A DNA stretch of 15,902 nucleotides from positions 1-15,902 of the forward strand of contig JAJFLL010000132.1 of the NCBI GenBank assembly GCA_021772695.1. Reading direction: 5' to 3'. A program made the position numbers and the translations under genes. Every line of letters begins with the position of its first letter. Position 1 is the first letter of the stretch. This DNA is from Deltaproteobacteria bacterium (GTDB lineage: Bacteria; UBA10199; DSSB01). A model generated the notes under the pieces. It had not been told where the DNA came from. It did not search any database and was given only the letters and a program-made list of their open reading frames with translations. Shown here in pieces: positions 1 through 5,712 of the stretch.

Positions 1-296
1 GACACCGACCCCCCCCCCAGAGTCCACGTACCTTCCCGCCCATCGCGAGGCTGGAGCTAGACCCCATAACACATAGATTTCCCAATAGATAAGCCTTGGT
101 TTGAATGAAAAACCCATCACAACCTCCGATGACTGCCGAAACCAACCCCTTGGCATCGGTGCTGGCTATAGTTTAAGCCATTTTAAGGGATTATGGAAAG
201 GGGGAAGTAAATTAGAAGGGCCCCTTGCATCTCAGGTCATAATCGACTACGGGCCATACAGCTCTATTGTTTCAGTCCAATCGGGAGGTGCGCCCC
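1..296. other. Left-edge region without a convincing gene
   Basis: I see no supported gene here. It opens with a run of ten C residues (9-18). A reading frame open from position 1 ends at a stop at 58-60 and could be the tail of a gene outside the window, but its composition is proline/arginine-rich low complexity and gives no family clue. A 77-codon open frame from 101 has no ribosome binding site and overlaps the better supported lipoprotein gene. The stretch presumably carries the lipoprotein promoter, but no clear -35/-10 pair stands out. Confidence 0.5.
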
Positions 297-692
297 ATGA
301 AATCTCATTCCAAATCAAATCAATTTTGGATTAAAAATTTTAGCTTCCACACCATTGTTCCAGTCTTATGCCTGTTTTTGTTGCTGACCAGTGTTGGCAT
401 TTCTGGTTGTGGAGAAACCTTCACCGAGGAGACGGCCTCGGGGCTACGCATCGTCGGCACGGTCAAGGATGCCGAGGGCAATCCCATCGCGGGGGCGAAG
501 GTATTGCTTTTAGGTTCAGGCATCGAGTCGGTAGTCACCGATAGTGACGGAGAATTCCGCATCGAAGATGTCCCTGCAGGCAGTTACAATATTGAGGTAA
601 CTAAATCCGGATATAAAGACGTGCTTGAGACTATCGAGGTAAGCGTAAATGATCAACCCACCACCTCAAGCATTACCATGGAAATGAATTAG
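297..692 (+). CDS. Lipoprotein with carboxypeptidase-regulatory-like (CarboxypepD_reg) domain
   Basis: A 131-aa predicted lipoprotein. The N-terminus has a basic stretch, a hydrophobic core (about residues 18-34) and a lipobox ISGC with the lipidated cysteine at 38. This points to export by Sec and anchoring by the Lgt/LspA pathway. Residues about 50-128 form one beta-sandwich of the carboxypeptidase-regulatory/CNA-B-like kind, with the recurring pattern GTVKDAEGNPIAGAKV, then a TDSDGEFRIEDVPAGSY segment and a GYK turn. Such domains are usually binding or structural modules of surface proteins, and no enzyme is implied. The start at 297 is chosen because GGGAGGTG (283-290) lies 6 nt upstream. 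An in-frame ATG at 267 lacks such a site. It converges on the SpoIIAA-like gene with only 20 bp between the stops. Domain call good; role unknown. Confidence 0.85.
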   Translation: MKSHSKSNQFWIKNFSFHTIVPVLCLFLLLTSVGISGCGETFTEETASGLRIVGTVKDAEGNPIAGAKVLLLGSGIESVVTDSDGEFRIEDVPAGSYNIEVTKSGYKDVLETIEVSVNDQPTTSSITMEMN

Positions 693-712
693 CCAACCAG
701 GGCCAAAACAGC

Positions 713-1069
713 CTAACTGCGGATCCAATCCCAGGCTTGATCGGCGTGTTTGCGCTCGAAGTACTTTACTTCGCCTTTGATGAAGGGTTTGGAGATTTGG
801 GTCATGAATGCTTCCAATTTGGTATCGCCCACCACGGCGAGACGTTCAAAGGCTTGGTGATGTTTGACGTCGAGTTTTAGGTCGTCCCATGCCGCCTTGG
901 CGGTCCAGCCTTGGAATTCTTCTAAGATGCACAAGAGTCTGATGGTCCCCTCTTGGTTGATGATCTGTTCTAACTTCGGCGTTAGCTTTTGATAGTCCTC
1001 GTCGGTTAATTTTCCGCTGACGAGGACTCCAAGGATATTTCCCGAACTGCGGTCTAATATATCGAACAT
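713..1069 (-). CDS. SpoIIAA-like (STAS-related) protein
   Basis: A 118-aa cytoplasmic protein with the pattern of the SpoIIAA-like family (PF11964). It opens with a beta-strand segment (MFDILDRSSGNILGVLVSGKLTDEDY), then an EGTIRLLCILEEFQGW strand, a helix after WTAKAAWDDLKLDVKHH, and a KYFERKHADQAWDWI C-terminus. The family has a STAS-like fold, and many members sit in stress or envelope contexts without a defined partner. No phosphorylatable serine equivalent to SpoIIAA can be assigned from sequence alone. The frame is open further upstream to 1147, but that extension overlaps the preceding gene. The ATG at 1069 has AAGGAAG about 11 nt upstream and begins at the natural domain start. It lies 26 bp downstream of the Cys-rich gene on the same strand, so the two may be co-transcribed. 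Confidence 0.8.
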   Translation of the reverse strand: MFDILDRSSGNILGVLVSGKLTDEDYQKLTPKLEQIINQEGTIRLLCILEEFQGWTAKAAWDDLKLDVKHHQAFERLAVVGDTKLEAFMTQISKPFIKGEVKYFERKHADQAWDWIRS

Positions 1070-1095
1070 AGGCCTTACAGCTTCCTTAATATTTA

Positions 1096-1884
1096 CTAAA
1101 TTCGACGTTGTATTAAATACACGGAGCTTAGCAGGCCAAACCCCCATAGCAAGAAAACGGGGGCAGAGGTCGTAGGAGCAGATTTATTCAGGCTACAATT
1201 GGCTGCGGAAGGGGTCGTGGTGACATCGGCCGTGGTTTGTTGAACCTTATCGACTTCAGTGGCCTTTTCTTCTGTAGGAAAACTTTTGCATTGAATGTCA
1301 CAGCCAGCGGCTACTTTGCCGTTTTCTGTTCCGGCATCACAATCTTCTCCTGGGTCTAAGACACCATTACCGCAGAGCTGAGCGGGGTCTTTGCAAGTGG
1401 AGGGACACTCATCGCCGTCTAAGGTATTGCCGTCATCGCAAGTCTCGTTCAATTCGACGACCTTGTTACCACAGCCCGGTTGTTTGAGAGTCAAGGCGCC
1501 TGGATCAAAGGCCTTGTTGCATTGGCCATCTGTTATTAACTGTATGATGATAGGCTCTAAACTATTCATGCAATCATAGGGGTGGGGAGCCGATGGGTTG
1601 CATTCTAGAGATTGCAGTCCGGCGTCTTGCATGACTTTGCAATCGGATTTTTGGGCACAGGTAAAGACCTCTTGCAGGCAGCCTACTAAAACATGTTGGC
1701 AATCGCCTGCGCCTTGCTCAGTGGCAGTCATGGCGCAATTGTCATAGGCGGCTTGGTAAAAGTCGGAATAAAGGGGTGCTGCGGCCATGCCCTTGCCGGG
1801 CAGCAAGCTAAAAAGGAACATTGCTGCGGTTAATACCACGATGTGGCTAATGCTTTTGATAGTTCGATCTCCTGTTGTCTTCAT
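1096..1884 (-). CDS. Secreted Cys-rich protein with DUF4215-type repeats and a C-terminal sorting-like tail
   Basis: A 262-aa exported protein. Residues 1-35 form a signal peptide with a likely cleavage after AAA or GMA. Residues about 36-135 are a Cys-rich region of unknown fold. Residues about 138-205 hold two repeats of the myxobacterial Cys-rich/DUF4215 kind (CGNKVVELNETCDDGN and CGNGVLDPGEDCD). A Ser/Thr-rich linker follows, then Cys230 (NCSLN), a 20-residue hydrophobic helix and a terminal QRRI. That Cys/helix/Arg ending resembles MYXO-CTERM-like tripartite sorting tails, which suggests surface anchoring. The frame is open up to 2169. The ATG at 1884 is preferred because the signal peptide starts there and GGGAA lies about 6 nt upstream. 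The upstream extension shows no protein-like features and runs antisense to a probable gene remnant. Confidence 0.75.
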   Translation of the reverse strand: MKTTGDRTIKSISHIVVLTAAMFLFSLLPGKGMAAAPLYSDFYQAAYDNCAMTATEQGAGDCQHVLVGCLQEVFTCAQKSDCKVMQDAGLQSLECNPSAPHPYDCMNSLEPIIIQLITDGQCNKAFDPGALTLKQPGCGNKVVELNETCDDGNTLDGDECPSTCKDPAQLCGNGVLDPGEDCDAGTENGKVAAGCDIQCKSFPTEEKATEVDKVQQTTADVTTTPSAANCSLNKSAPTTSAPVFLLWGFGLLSSVYLIQRRI

Positions 1885-2034
1885 ATATATTCCCATATCT
1901 ATCTGGTAAAAAACAAGAAGCAATCCATAACGCTTTGCGCCAATACCGTTGCTATGATTGAAAAATATATCCAATCTTAGCTGGGGCACCTTGGTATAAA
2001 TTCTTAATAAGGTCAACCCGGCTAGGCCATTTAG

Positions 2035-2244
2035 GCACATTACCTGATCATTCCCATCAGCACGCTGTTGGTTCAGCAAGATCACCGCATCACGCGATTT
2101 ACCTTGAATGAAGATTTTGGGCTTGGAAAAGAGATTCAGGCCGGTATTTCTAGTGGCGCCAATACCCATTATCAGTTCGGCCGGTTTGAGGGTGTCTTGA
2201 CCAAGGCCAATGAGTTGGTGGAGCGGATGATTGGTTTGAGTTGA
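2035..2244 (+). pseudogene. Possible 3' remnant of a Rieske-type ring-hydroxylating oxygenase gene
   Basis: An open stretch of 69 codons ending in TGA at 2242-2244, with no usable start codon or ribosome binding site. An in-frame TAG at 2032 closes it upstream. The translation looks like a real protein C-terminus rather than noise: a strand segment ending QQDHRITRF, then EDFGLGKEIQAGISSGANTH, then FGRFEGVLTKANELVERM. In Rieske/SRPBCC oxygenase alpha subunits the C-terminal helix typically reads like ED....E.IQ.GL.SGA followed by FGR.E..L. The rest of the gene (Rieske 2Fe-2S centre, mononuclear iron site) is absent from 1885-2034 in any frame I could read. The identification is by pattern memory only. 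The alternative is chance. Confidence 0.35.
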
Positions 2245-2250
2245 TGGGTT

Positions 2251-3438
2251 TTAGTGCGGGCGGGTTTGACGGTTGGCAAAAAAGTTGTTCACCGTAAACG
2301 GTAGGGAAAGCTTAGCAAGGCGTTTAAAAGTTTTTTCCAAATTCTTACCCCAAGAATCCCGATGATATTTCACTCCGAAGCACTCACAGATTTCTTGGAC
2401 TTTGGGTTGGATTTCCCGAAGGCGGTTGGGAGGTAATTTTGGGAAGAGGTGGTGTTCAATTTGGGTATCTAAGGCACCGCAAAGTATGCTGATGGGCAGC
2501 GGCACATCATAATTATGTGCGGCCTCCACTTGTGCCTTGTACCACTGTCCCCGGCTCCGGGGCTTAAAATCCCGATCGTAATATTCCAGGTCGTCTCCAA
2601 AATGGCCCGCATAAATCGTAGCTACCGAGTACATATTTCGAATCGCTTCGGCACTGAGATTTCCAGCCAGCACTTTCCACCACATGGGGCCGGCCAAGGC
2701 GGGCCAAAAAACAAAGTTGTAGGCTGAGAACGGCACCATTTTTCTAAGGGTCTTTTTGATGGCTGCAAAGATAGTTTTGGGTTTTTTATCAGACAGGATC
2801 TTCGCATGAGTCTCGCCACGATCGGGAGTAAGGGCATCGACGATCCCCGTAACATAAAAAGCGATGGTCCATAGAAATATGGGAGCGGTCCAAAAAAACT
2901 GGGTGACTTGAATCAAATGGTAGGGGACCCAGGGAACTTTGAGGTCGGCCCGAATCATGCCGTAACTTAGGTCTGGGTCCTTGCCCAGGATATTGGTAAA
3001 TTGGTGATGGAGGATATTATGTTCTCGTTTCCAGCTGGCTTCATCGACGGGGGTCTTCCATTTAAAGGACTCCGAGTAAAATAATTCTGCACCCTTCAAT
3101 CCGTCCCAACAGCCGTGTAGGGCCGAATGACCAATTTCGGTGGCATGGAGTTGGTTATGAAGACTCAGAGTGAATACTCCCGCCGACCAGGTTAGGGGAT
3201 CCATACTGAAATGAATTAAGAAGCGGCCCACGATTTCAGCAAGGCGCGCCACCCGCTCTACCTTTTTGATGTAGGCCACGTCATTTTTGCCCAACCTGGC
3301 TTTGATGTTCCCCTGGAGCTCATCGAGTTCCTTGGCAAAAGCAGCGAATTTCTCCGCATCCCAGGGGGAACGGGCGGTGATTTTGGCAGGTGCCTTTGCT
3401 CGAGGGGATTTTCTGCCCGCGGTTAATTTGGGACGCAT
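2251..3438 (-). CDS. Membrane fatty-acid desaturase (acyl-CoA/acyl-lipid type)
   Basis: A 395-aa integral-membrane di-iron desaturase (PF00487). It should introduce a double bond into acyl chains of phospholipid or acyl-CoA and so adjust membrane fluidity. The three histidine boxes are present: HSALH at 104-108, HNILHH at 140-145 and QIEHH at 326-330. The glutamine in the third box is typical of front-end and linoleoyl-CoA-type enzymes, although bacterial members with QIEHH vary in regiospecificity. Hydrophobic segments lie around 75-95 and 175-200, with others near 240-260. The N-terminus is a Lys/Arg-rich tail without a signal peptide. The start at 3438 has AGGAG (3446-3450) 7 nt upstream. 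It is divergent from a FabR/DesT-like repressor, and a palindromic operator lies just upstream of the ribosome binding site. No ferredoxin/reductase partner like Pseudomonas DesB is adjacent. Confidence 0.9.
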   Translation of the reverse strand: MRPKLTAGRKSPRAKAPAKITARSPWDAEKFAAFAKELDELQGNIKARLGKNDVAYIKKVERVARLAEIVGRFLIHFSMDPLTWSAGVFTLSLHNQLHATEIGHSALHGCWDGLKGAELFYSESFKWKTPVDEASWKREHNILHHQFTNILGKDPDLSYGMIRADLKVPWVPYHLIQVTQFFWTAPIFLWTIAFYVTGIVDALTPDRGETHAKILSDKKPKTIFAAIKKTLRKMVPFSAYNFVFWPALAGPMWWKVLAGNLSAEAIRNMYSVATIYAGHFGDDLEYYDRDFKPRSRGQWYKAQVEAAHNYDVPLPISILCGALDTQIEHHLFPKLPPNRLREIQPKVQEICECFGVKYHRDSWGKNLEKTFKRLAKLSLPFTVNNFFANRQTRPH

Positions 3439-3452
3439 CGGGGAACTCCTAT

Positions 3453-3476
3453 TTTAGTGAACAAGTGTTTACTAAA
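3453..3476. promoter_or_regulatory. DesT/FabR-like palindromic operator
   Basis: An imperfect 24-bp palindrome with core AGTGAACAAGTGTTTACT at 3456-3473, flanked by TTT and AAA. The half-sites are AGTGAAC and GTTTACT, differing from perfect symmetry only at one pair and the central bases. The published Pseudomonas aeruginosa DesT operator has the form AGTGAAC-N4-GTTGACT, so this is the same spacing with one half-site change. It lies between the desaturase ribosome binding site and its probable -35, overlapping the likely -10, which suits repression. It is also 69 bp upstream of the regulator start, so autoregulation is possible. Confidence 0.8.
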
Positions 3477-3502
3477 TAACTGACGCACCGCGCTAAAGTC
3501 AA
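3473..3502 (-). promoter_or_regulatory. Putative desaturase promoter
   Basis: On the minus strand, TTGACT (3502-3497) could be a -35 box. After an 18-bp spacer, TATTTA (3478-3473) is a weak -10 candidate that overlaps the palindromic operator. The -35 is good and the -10 is poor, so exact placement is uncertain. The overlap is what a repressor-controlled promoter would show. Confidence 0.4.
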
Positions 3503-3544
3503 GGGATAAAATTCCAATTTGTGGGCTAGACAAGCGTAAAGACT

Positions 3545-4240
3545 ATGATTAATATGACGAAAATGAAACGAACAAATGTTATCCCAATTAAGCCGATCCG
3601 GAACAAGACCCCTCAAATGACGCGGCGGGAGCGCAAGGCGCAGACCCGTCGTACTTTAATCGAGGCGGCCCTTTGTTTGATTGAGGGAGGAGGTTTCGCC
3701 GGTTTGAGTCTGAGGGAGGTCACCCGTCAGGCCGGAGTGGCCCCGGCAACCTTTTATCGACACTTTTCCGACATGGAAGACTTGGGCCTGGCCTTGATCG
3801 ATGAGGTGGGTCTCATGCTTCGTCAATTAATGCGGAAGGCCCGGAAGCGCATCAGTGAAACGGGCAGTGTCACCCGTACTTCCGTCAACGTCTTTATGGA
3901 ATTTGTTCAAAGCAACGGCAATCTTTTCCGCCTACTCTTGGGAGAACGTATCGGCAACACACCCTCTTTTCGATCCGCCCTCCAAGCCGAATTGAATCGC
4001 TTTACCGAAGAATTAACCGAGGATTTGGAACGCCAGGCGGTCCGCCTGAAGACTTCGCTCGGCGACCCGTCGATTGCTGCCGAAGCCATTGTGGCGGTAG
4101 TTTTCTCAGCCGGTGTCGAGGCCCTTGATACCCCAGGCCACCGCTGCCAACAACTCATGGAGCGTTTGATTCTAGAAATTCGGATGATTCTGACCGGTGC
4201 CGCGGTAATGGCAAAAAAAAACCAGGCAAAGATAGAATAA
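3545..4240 (+). CDS. TetR-family regulator of unsaturated fatty acid synthesis (FabR/DesT-like)
   Basis: A 231-aa TetR-family repressor. A helix-turn-helix spans about residues 53-72 (LSLREVTRQAGVAPATFYRHF), preceded by a TRR.LIEAAL helix. The ligand domain carries signatures I recognise from E. coli FabR: DEVGLMLRQLMRKAR, VTRTSVNVFMEF, NLFRLLLGER and VVFSAGVEALD. FabR and DesT sense the balance of unsaturated to saturated acyl-CoA/ACP and repress fab or des genes. The divergent desaturase and DesT-like operator fit this exactly. Start choice is uncertain: ATG codons at 3545, 3554, 3563 and 3617 are in frame, none has a clear ribosome binding site, and the 3617 start would give the length usual for FabR. 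Family assignment is strong. The exact effector and other targets are inferred. Confidence 0.88.
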   Translation: MINMTKMKRTNVIPIKPIRNKTPQMTRRERKAQTRRTLIEAALCLIEGGGFAGLSLREVTRQAGVAPATFYRHFSDMEDLGLALIDEVGLMLRQLMRKARKRISETGSVTRTSVNVFMEFVQSNGNLFRLLLGERIGNTPSFRSALQAELNRFTEELTEDLERQAVRLKTSLGDPSIAAEAIVAVVFSAGVEALDTPGHRCQQLMERLILEIRMILTGAAVMAKKNQAKIE

Positions 4241-4242
4241 AT

Positions 4243-4272
4243 GAAAGATTAACTTTCGCCTTTTCGAAAAGG
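4243..4272. repeat. Two small hairpins after the regulator gene
   Basis: Just past the stop codon, GAAAG (4243-4247) pairs with CTTTC (4253-4257). Then CCTTTTCGAAAAGG (4259-4272) is a perfect palindrome. No T-run follows, so this is at best a weak transcription end. No function is claimed. Confidence 0.35.
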
Positions 4273-4361
4273 TCGCCCCTGTTCGGAGGGCAAAGAGTGT
4301 TAAGGGACGCTGGCTAAATTTTCAATGCCAGTTCGTTTCTAAGTGGGTGGGCGTTCTTCGC

Positions 4362-4445
4362 AAAATCGTGATCAAACAAGCTTGGCAAACTCAGCCCTAA
4401 ATGGGCTGAGGCAAACAGGTGCGTTAGTTTTTGGAAATGGTGGAG
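4362..4445 (-). repeat. tRNA-flanking repeat, copy 1 (distal)
   Basis: About 84 bp almost identical to 5768-5851. Over the 54-bp core 4374-4427 only two bases differ. Each copy holds a hairpin with 8-bp stem: CTCAGCCC and GGGCTGAG around an ATTTA loop as read on the minus strand (plus-strand 4390-4410). Homology runs up to the bases CTCCA (minus strand), which in copy 2 are the last five bases of the tRNA-Ala gene. Copy 1 reads CTCCACCA here, so it carries a tRNA-3'-end-like sequence including CCA, but no tRNA body is present next to it. Read as an att-like duplicate or a tRNA-trailing repeat family. Confidence 0.85.
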
Positions 4446-4538
4446 CCTGTGGGTGAAACTTCGAAGGTATTTTAAGGCACAGGCGGAGCAGGTTTAGAAT
4501 CCGCTTCGCGGGACCAGTCACCCTTCGGGTTCCCTACC

Positions 4539-4584
4539 GCGCAGTTTGCCTCGGTCCACTGGGCCGAGTTTGCCTGCTTGCTCC
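4539..4584 (+). repeat. Third, diverged and inverted copy of the hairpin element
   Basis: Reads GCGCAGTTTGCC, stem CTCGGTCC (4550-4557), loop ACT, stem GGGCCGAG (4561-4568), then TTTGCCTGCTTG. This matches the minus-strand reading of the two direct copies (GCGCCTGTTTGCC, CTCAGCCC/GGGCTGAG, TTTGCCAGGCTTG) in flanks and stem length. The A-T pair of the other copies has become G-C, and a C-G pair has become a T-G wobble, so pairing is kept while the sequence changes. Orientation is opposite to copies 1 and 2. Confidence 0.6.
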
Positions 4585-4592
4585 CCCCGAAC

Positions 4593-4622
4593 CCCCGGCC
4601 CGGCACCGGGGCTCTTTTTTTT
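4593..4622 (+). terminator. Rho-independent terminator-like hairpin
   Basis: CCCCGG (4593-4598) pairs with CCGGGG (4606-4611) around a 7-nt loop, followed by CTC and eight T residues (4615-4622). It would stop plus-strand transcription just before the operator array of the small-protein/nucleotidyltransferase operon, insulating it from upstream reads. The nearest upstream plus-strand gene ends at 4240, so it more probably ends the hairpin-rich stretch itself. Confidence 0.6.
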
Positions 4623-4624
4623 AA

Positions 4625-4726
4625 TTTTACAGTACAATCCTGCGAAATTAACATTTTGTACTGTACAATGGGGTTCCAACCATTTACAGTACATTTTTGT
4701 AACAATAAACATTTGTACTGTAAAAT
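4625..4726. promoter_or_regulatory. Duplicated inverted-repeat operator/promoter of the nucleotidyltransferase operon
   Basis: Four copies of an ACAGTAC half-site alternate in orientation: 4629-4635 (+), 4658-4664 (-), 4686-4692 (+) and 4715-4721 (-). Centres are 29, 28 and 29 bp apart. The stretch 4626-4665 and the stretch 4683-4722 are two 40-bp units with identical ends (TTTACAGTAC...GTACTGTA) and related interiors, i.e. a tandem duplication. Each unit ends in a good -10-like hexamer: TACAAT (4664-4669) and TAAAAT (4721-4726). For the second, TTGTAA (4697-4702) is a possible -35 with an 18-bp spacer. The last half-site ends one base before the first start codon. The likely binder is one of the two encoded proteins (autoregulation), but this is inference. 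Confidence 0.75.
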
Positions 4727-5035
4727 ATGGCACGAGTCGTAAAAAGTGTTCTCCAAGAAGAATTGAAACGCGTGAATTCTCTTAGGAAGAAGTACGAAGA
4801 AAAATTAGACCGTTTGCCGCCAGGTTATTTGCTGCGGAGAGGCTCTCCGGGAAGGGGATATTATTACCTATCCTACCGTGATGGGGAAAAGATAAAGCAA
4901 GACTATCTGGGGAAGCTTTCGGATGATGAGATCAAAAAATACAAGGAACAGATGCGGCTTAAAAAACAATTGCGCCAACAACTCAGAGAAGTGAAAGAAA
5001 ATATCCGATATTTAGAAAAGCTATTAAGAAAATGA
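4727..5035 (+). CDS. Small basic coiled-coil protein, DUF6788-like, candidate antitoxin/regulator
   Basis: A 102-aa basic protein. An N-terminal helix (about 6-32, rich in Glu/Lys/Leu) is followed by a compact beta segment (RRGSPGRGYYYLSYRDGEKIKQDYLGKL, about 38-64) and a long C-terminal helix (65-102) with coiled-coil character. The YYY.S.RDG.K....YLGK pattern is that of small proteins I associate with DUF6788, often encoded before nucleotidyltransferases. It overlaps the nucleotidyltransferase by 4 nt (ATGA), implying translational coupling. The basic charge and the operator array directly upstream suggest DNA binding and an antitoxin-like role, but this is inference. The start is odd: the ATG follows an operator half-site with no ribosome binding site, so the message may be leaderless or translation weak. 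AT-rich compared with neighbours. Confidence 0.75.
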   Translation: MARVVKSVLQEELKRVNSLRKKYEEKLDRLPPGYLLRRGSPGRGYYYLSYRDGEKIKQDYLGKLSDDEIKKYKEQMRLKKQLRQQLREVKENIRYLEKLLRK

Positions 5036-5697
5036 ATGAACTTCAAGATGACATATTTGAACTTCTAAAGACTCTTAGAAAAAATGGAATTTTGGAACAC
5101 TTGGTATTGATCGGCAGTTGGGCAACCCTTGGTTACCAGGAATATTTTAAAGGGGTCGAATATCATCCTGTCATTAGGACGACCGACATCGATTTTTTGA
5201 TACCCAAAAAACCCTCCGAGAGGGTCCAGATCGATGTAGCAAAAATACTGGAAGGGGAGGGCTTTTTAGAGGAGTTCGCCTCGGACGGTTGGGTTACATT
5301 TCATAAACCTGAATTCCATGTGGAGTTCCTTTATCCAAGGGTAGGTCCCCGCTCAGGAGATTCCATCAAAGTTCCCCAATTAGGAATTTCTGTTAGGCCA
5401 TTGAGGCATATGTCTTTGCTAAGTCAAAATGTCATCAAGGTTTCATTTAAAGGGATTACTCTAAATATGCCTCACCCCGCTGCCTATGGATTACACAAAA
5501 TAATTATTTCAACTAAACGGAAGAAAAAGGAGAAAACAATAAAGGATCTGGCTGCGGCAAGAGAAGTCCTGTCGGCATTGTCCCAAAAGGACCGGCAGGT
5601 ATTGAAAAAATTGCATGACAATTTGACGAGGAACGAAAAAAAGACTGTTTCAGAAGTATTAAAGAAGGATTCTCAGCTACAAGATATTCTCGAATAG
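5032..5697 (+). CDS. Nucleotidyltransferase (NTP_transf_8/MNT-like), candidate toxin or defence effector
   Basis: A 221-aa protein of the polymerase-beta-like nucleotidyltransferase fold. The nucleotide-binding turn is GSWA at 28-31 (LVLIGSWATLGYQEYF). The metal ligands are in TTDIDFLIP (Asp52, Asp54). A third acidic residue is probably Glu98 in HVEFL. The GSWA...TDIDFL layout resembles PF12281 (NTP_transf_8). Residues about 150-221 are helical and Lys-rich (KRKKKEKT), possibly contacting RNA. Related minimal nucleotidyltransferases work in AbiE-, MNT-HEPN- and CCA-adding-like systems, where they add nucleotides to tRNA or to a partner protein. The actual substrate is unknown. It is translationally coupled to the small coiled-coil gene. 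No HEPN protein is adjacent. Lower GC than flanking genes and its place beside a tRNA support horizontal acquisition. Confidence 0.8.
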   Translation: MNELQDDIFELLKTLRKNGILEHLVLIGSWATLGYQEYFKGVEYHPVIRTTDIDFLIPKKPSERVQIDVAKILEGEGFLEEFASDGWVTFHKPEFHVEFLYPRVGPRSGDSIKVPQLGISVRPLRHMSLLSQNVIKVSFKGITLNMPHPAAYGLHKIIISTKRKKKEKTIKDLAAAREVLSALSQKDRQVLKKLHDNLTRNEKKTVSEVLKKDSQLQDILE

Positions 5698-5712
5698 CTA
5701 AGAGTAAGGTTC

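Larger units (their letters stand above)
4445..4622 (+). ncRNA. Candidate structured RNA: hairpin-dense GC-rich stretch ending in a terminator
   Basis: A non-coding stretch with a chain of stems on the plus strand. GCCTGTG (4445-4451) pairs with CACAGGC (4478-4484). GCGGA (4483-4487) can pair with TCCGC (4500-4504), or alternatively CCGC-TTC-GCGG forms at 4501-4511. ACCC-TTC-GGGT forms at 4520-4530. An 8-bp stem lies at 4550-4568. The stretch ends with a hairpin plus T8 at 4593-4622. It is much more GC-rich than the AT-rich genes that follow. No promoter is obvious and I cannot name an RNA family. Open frames across it lack coding features. It could instead be a fused set of repeat elements. 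Confidence 0.25.

Noticed and set aside
1..20. C10 run at the left edge
   Set aside because: A homopolymer near a sequence end is as likely an assembly edge as a feature; nothing else supports it.
101..334. 77-codon open frame on the plus strand
   Set aside because: No ribosome binding site, no family resemblance, and it overlaps the well supported lipoprotein start.
1885..2169. N-terminal extension of the Cys-rich protein
   Set aside because: The signal peptide and ribosome binding site place the start at 1884; the extension is antisense to a protein-like stretch.
4445..4520. A second tRNA gene in the cassette
   Set aside because: CCA-like ends and a T-arm-like GGTTTAGAATCC are visible, but no cloverleaf can be formed on either strand.
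4472..4756. Antisense open frames across the hairpin-rich stretch and operator
   Set aside because: Their translation is produced by repeats, GC-rich hairpins and the operator; no start signal or domain.
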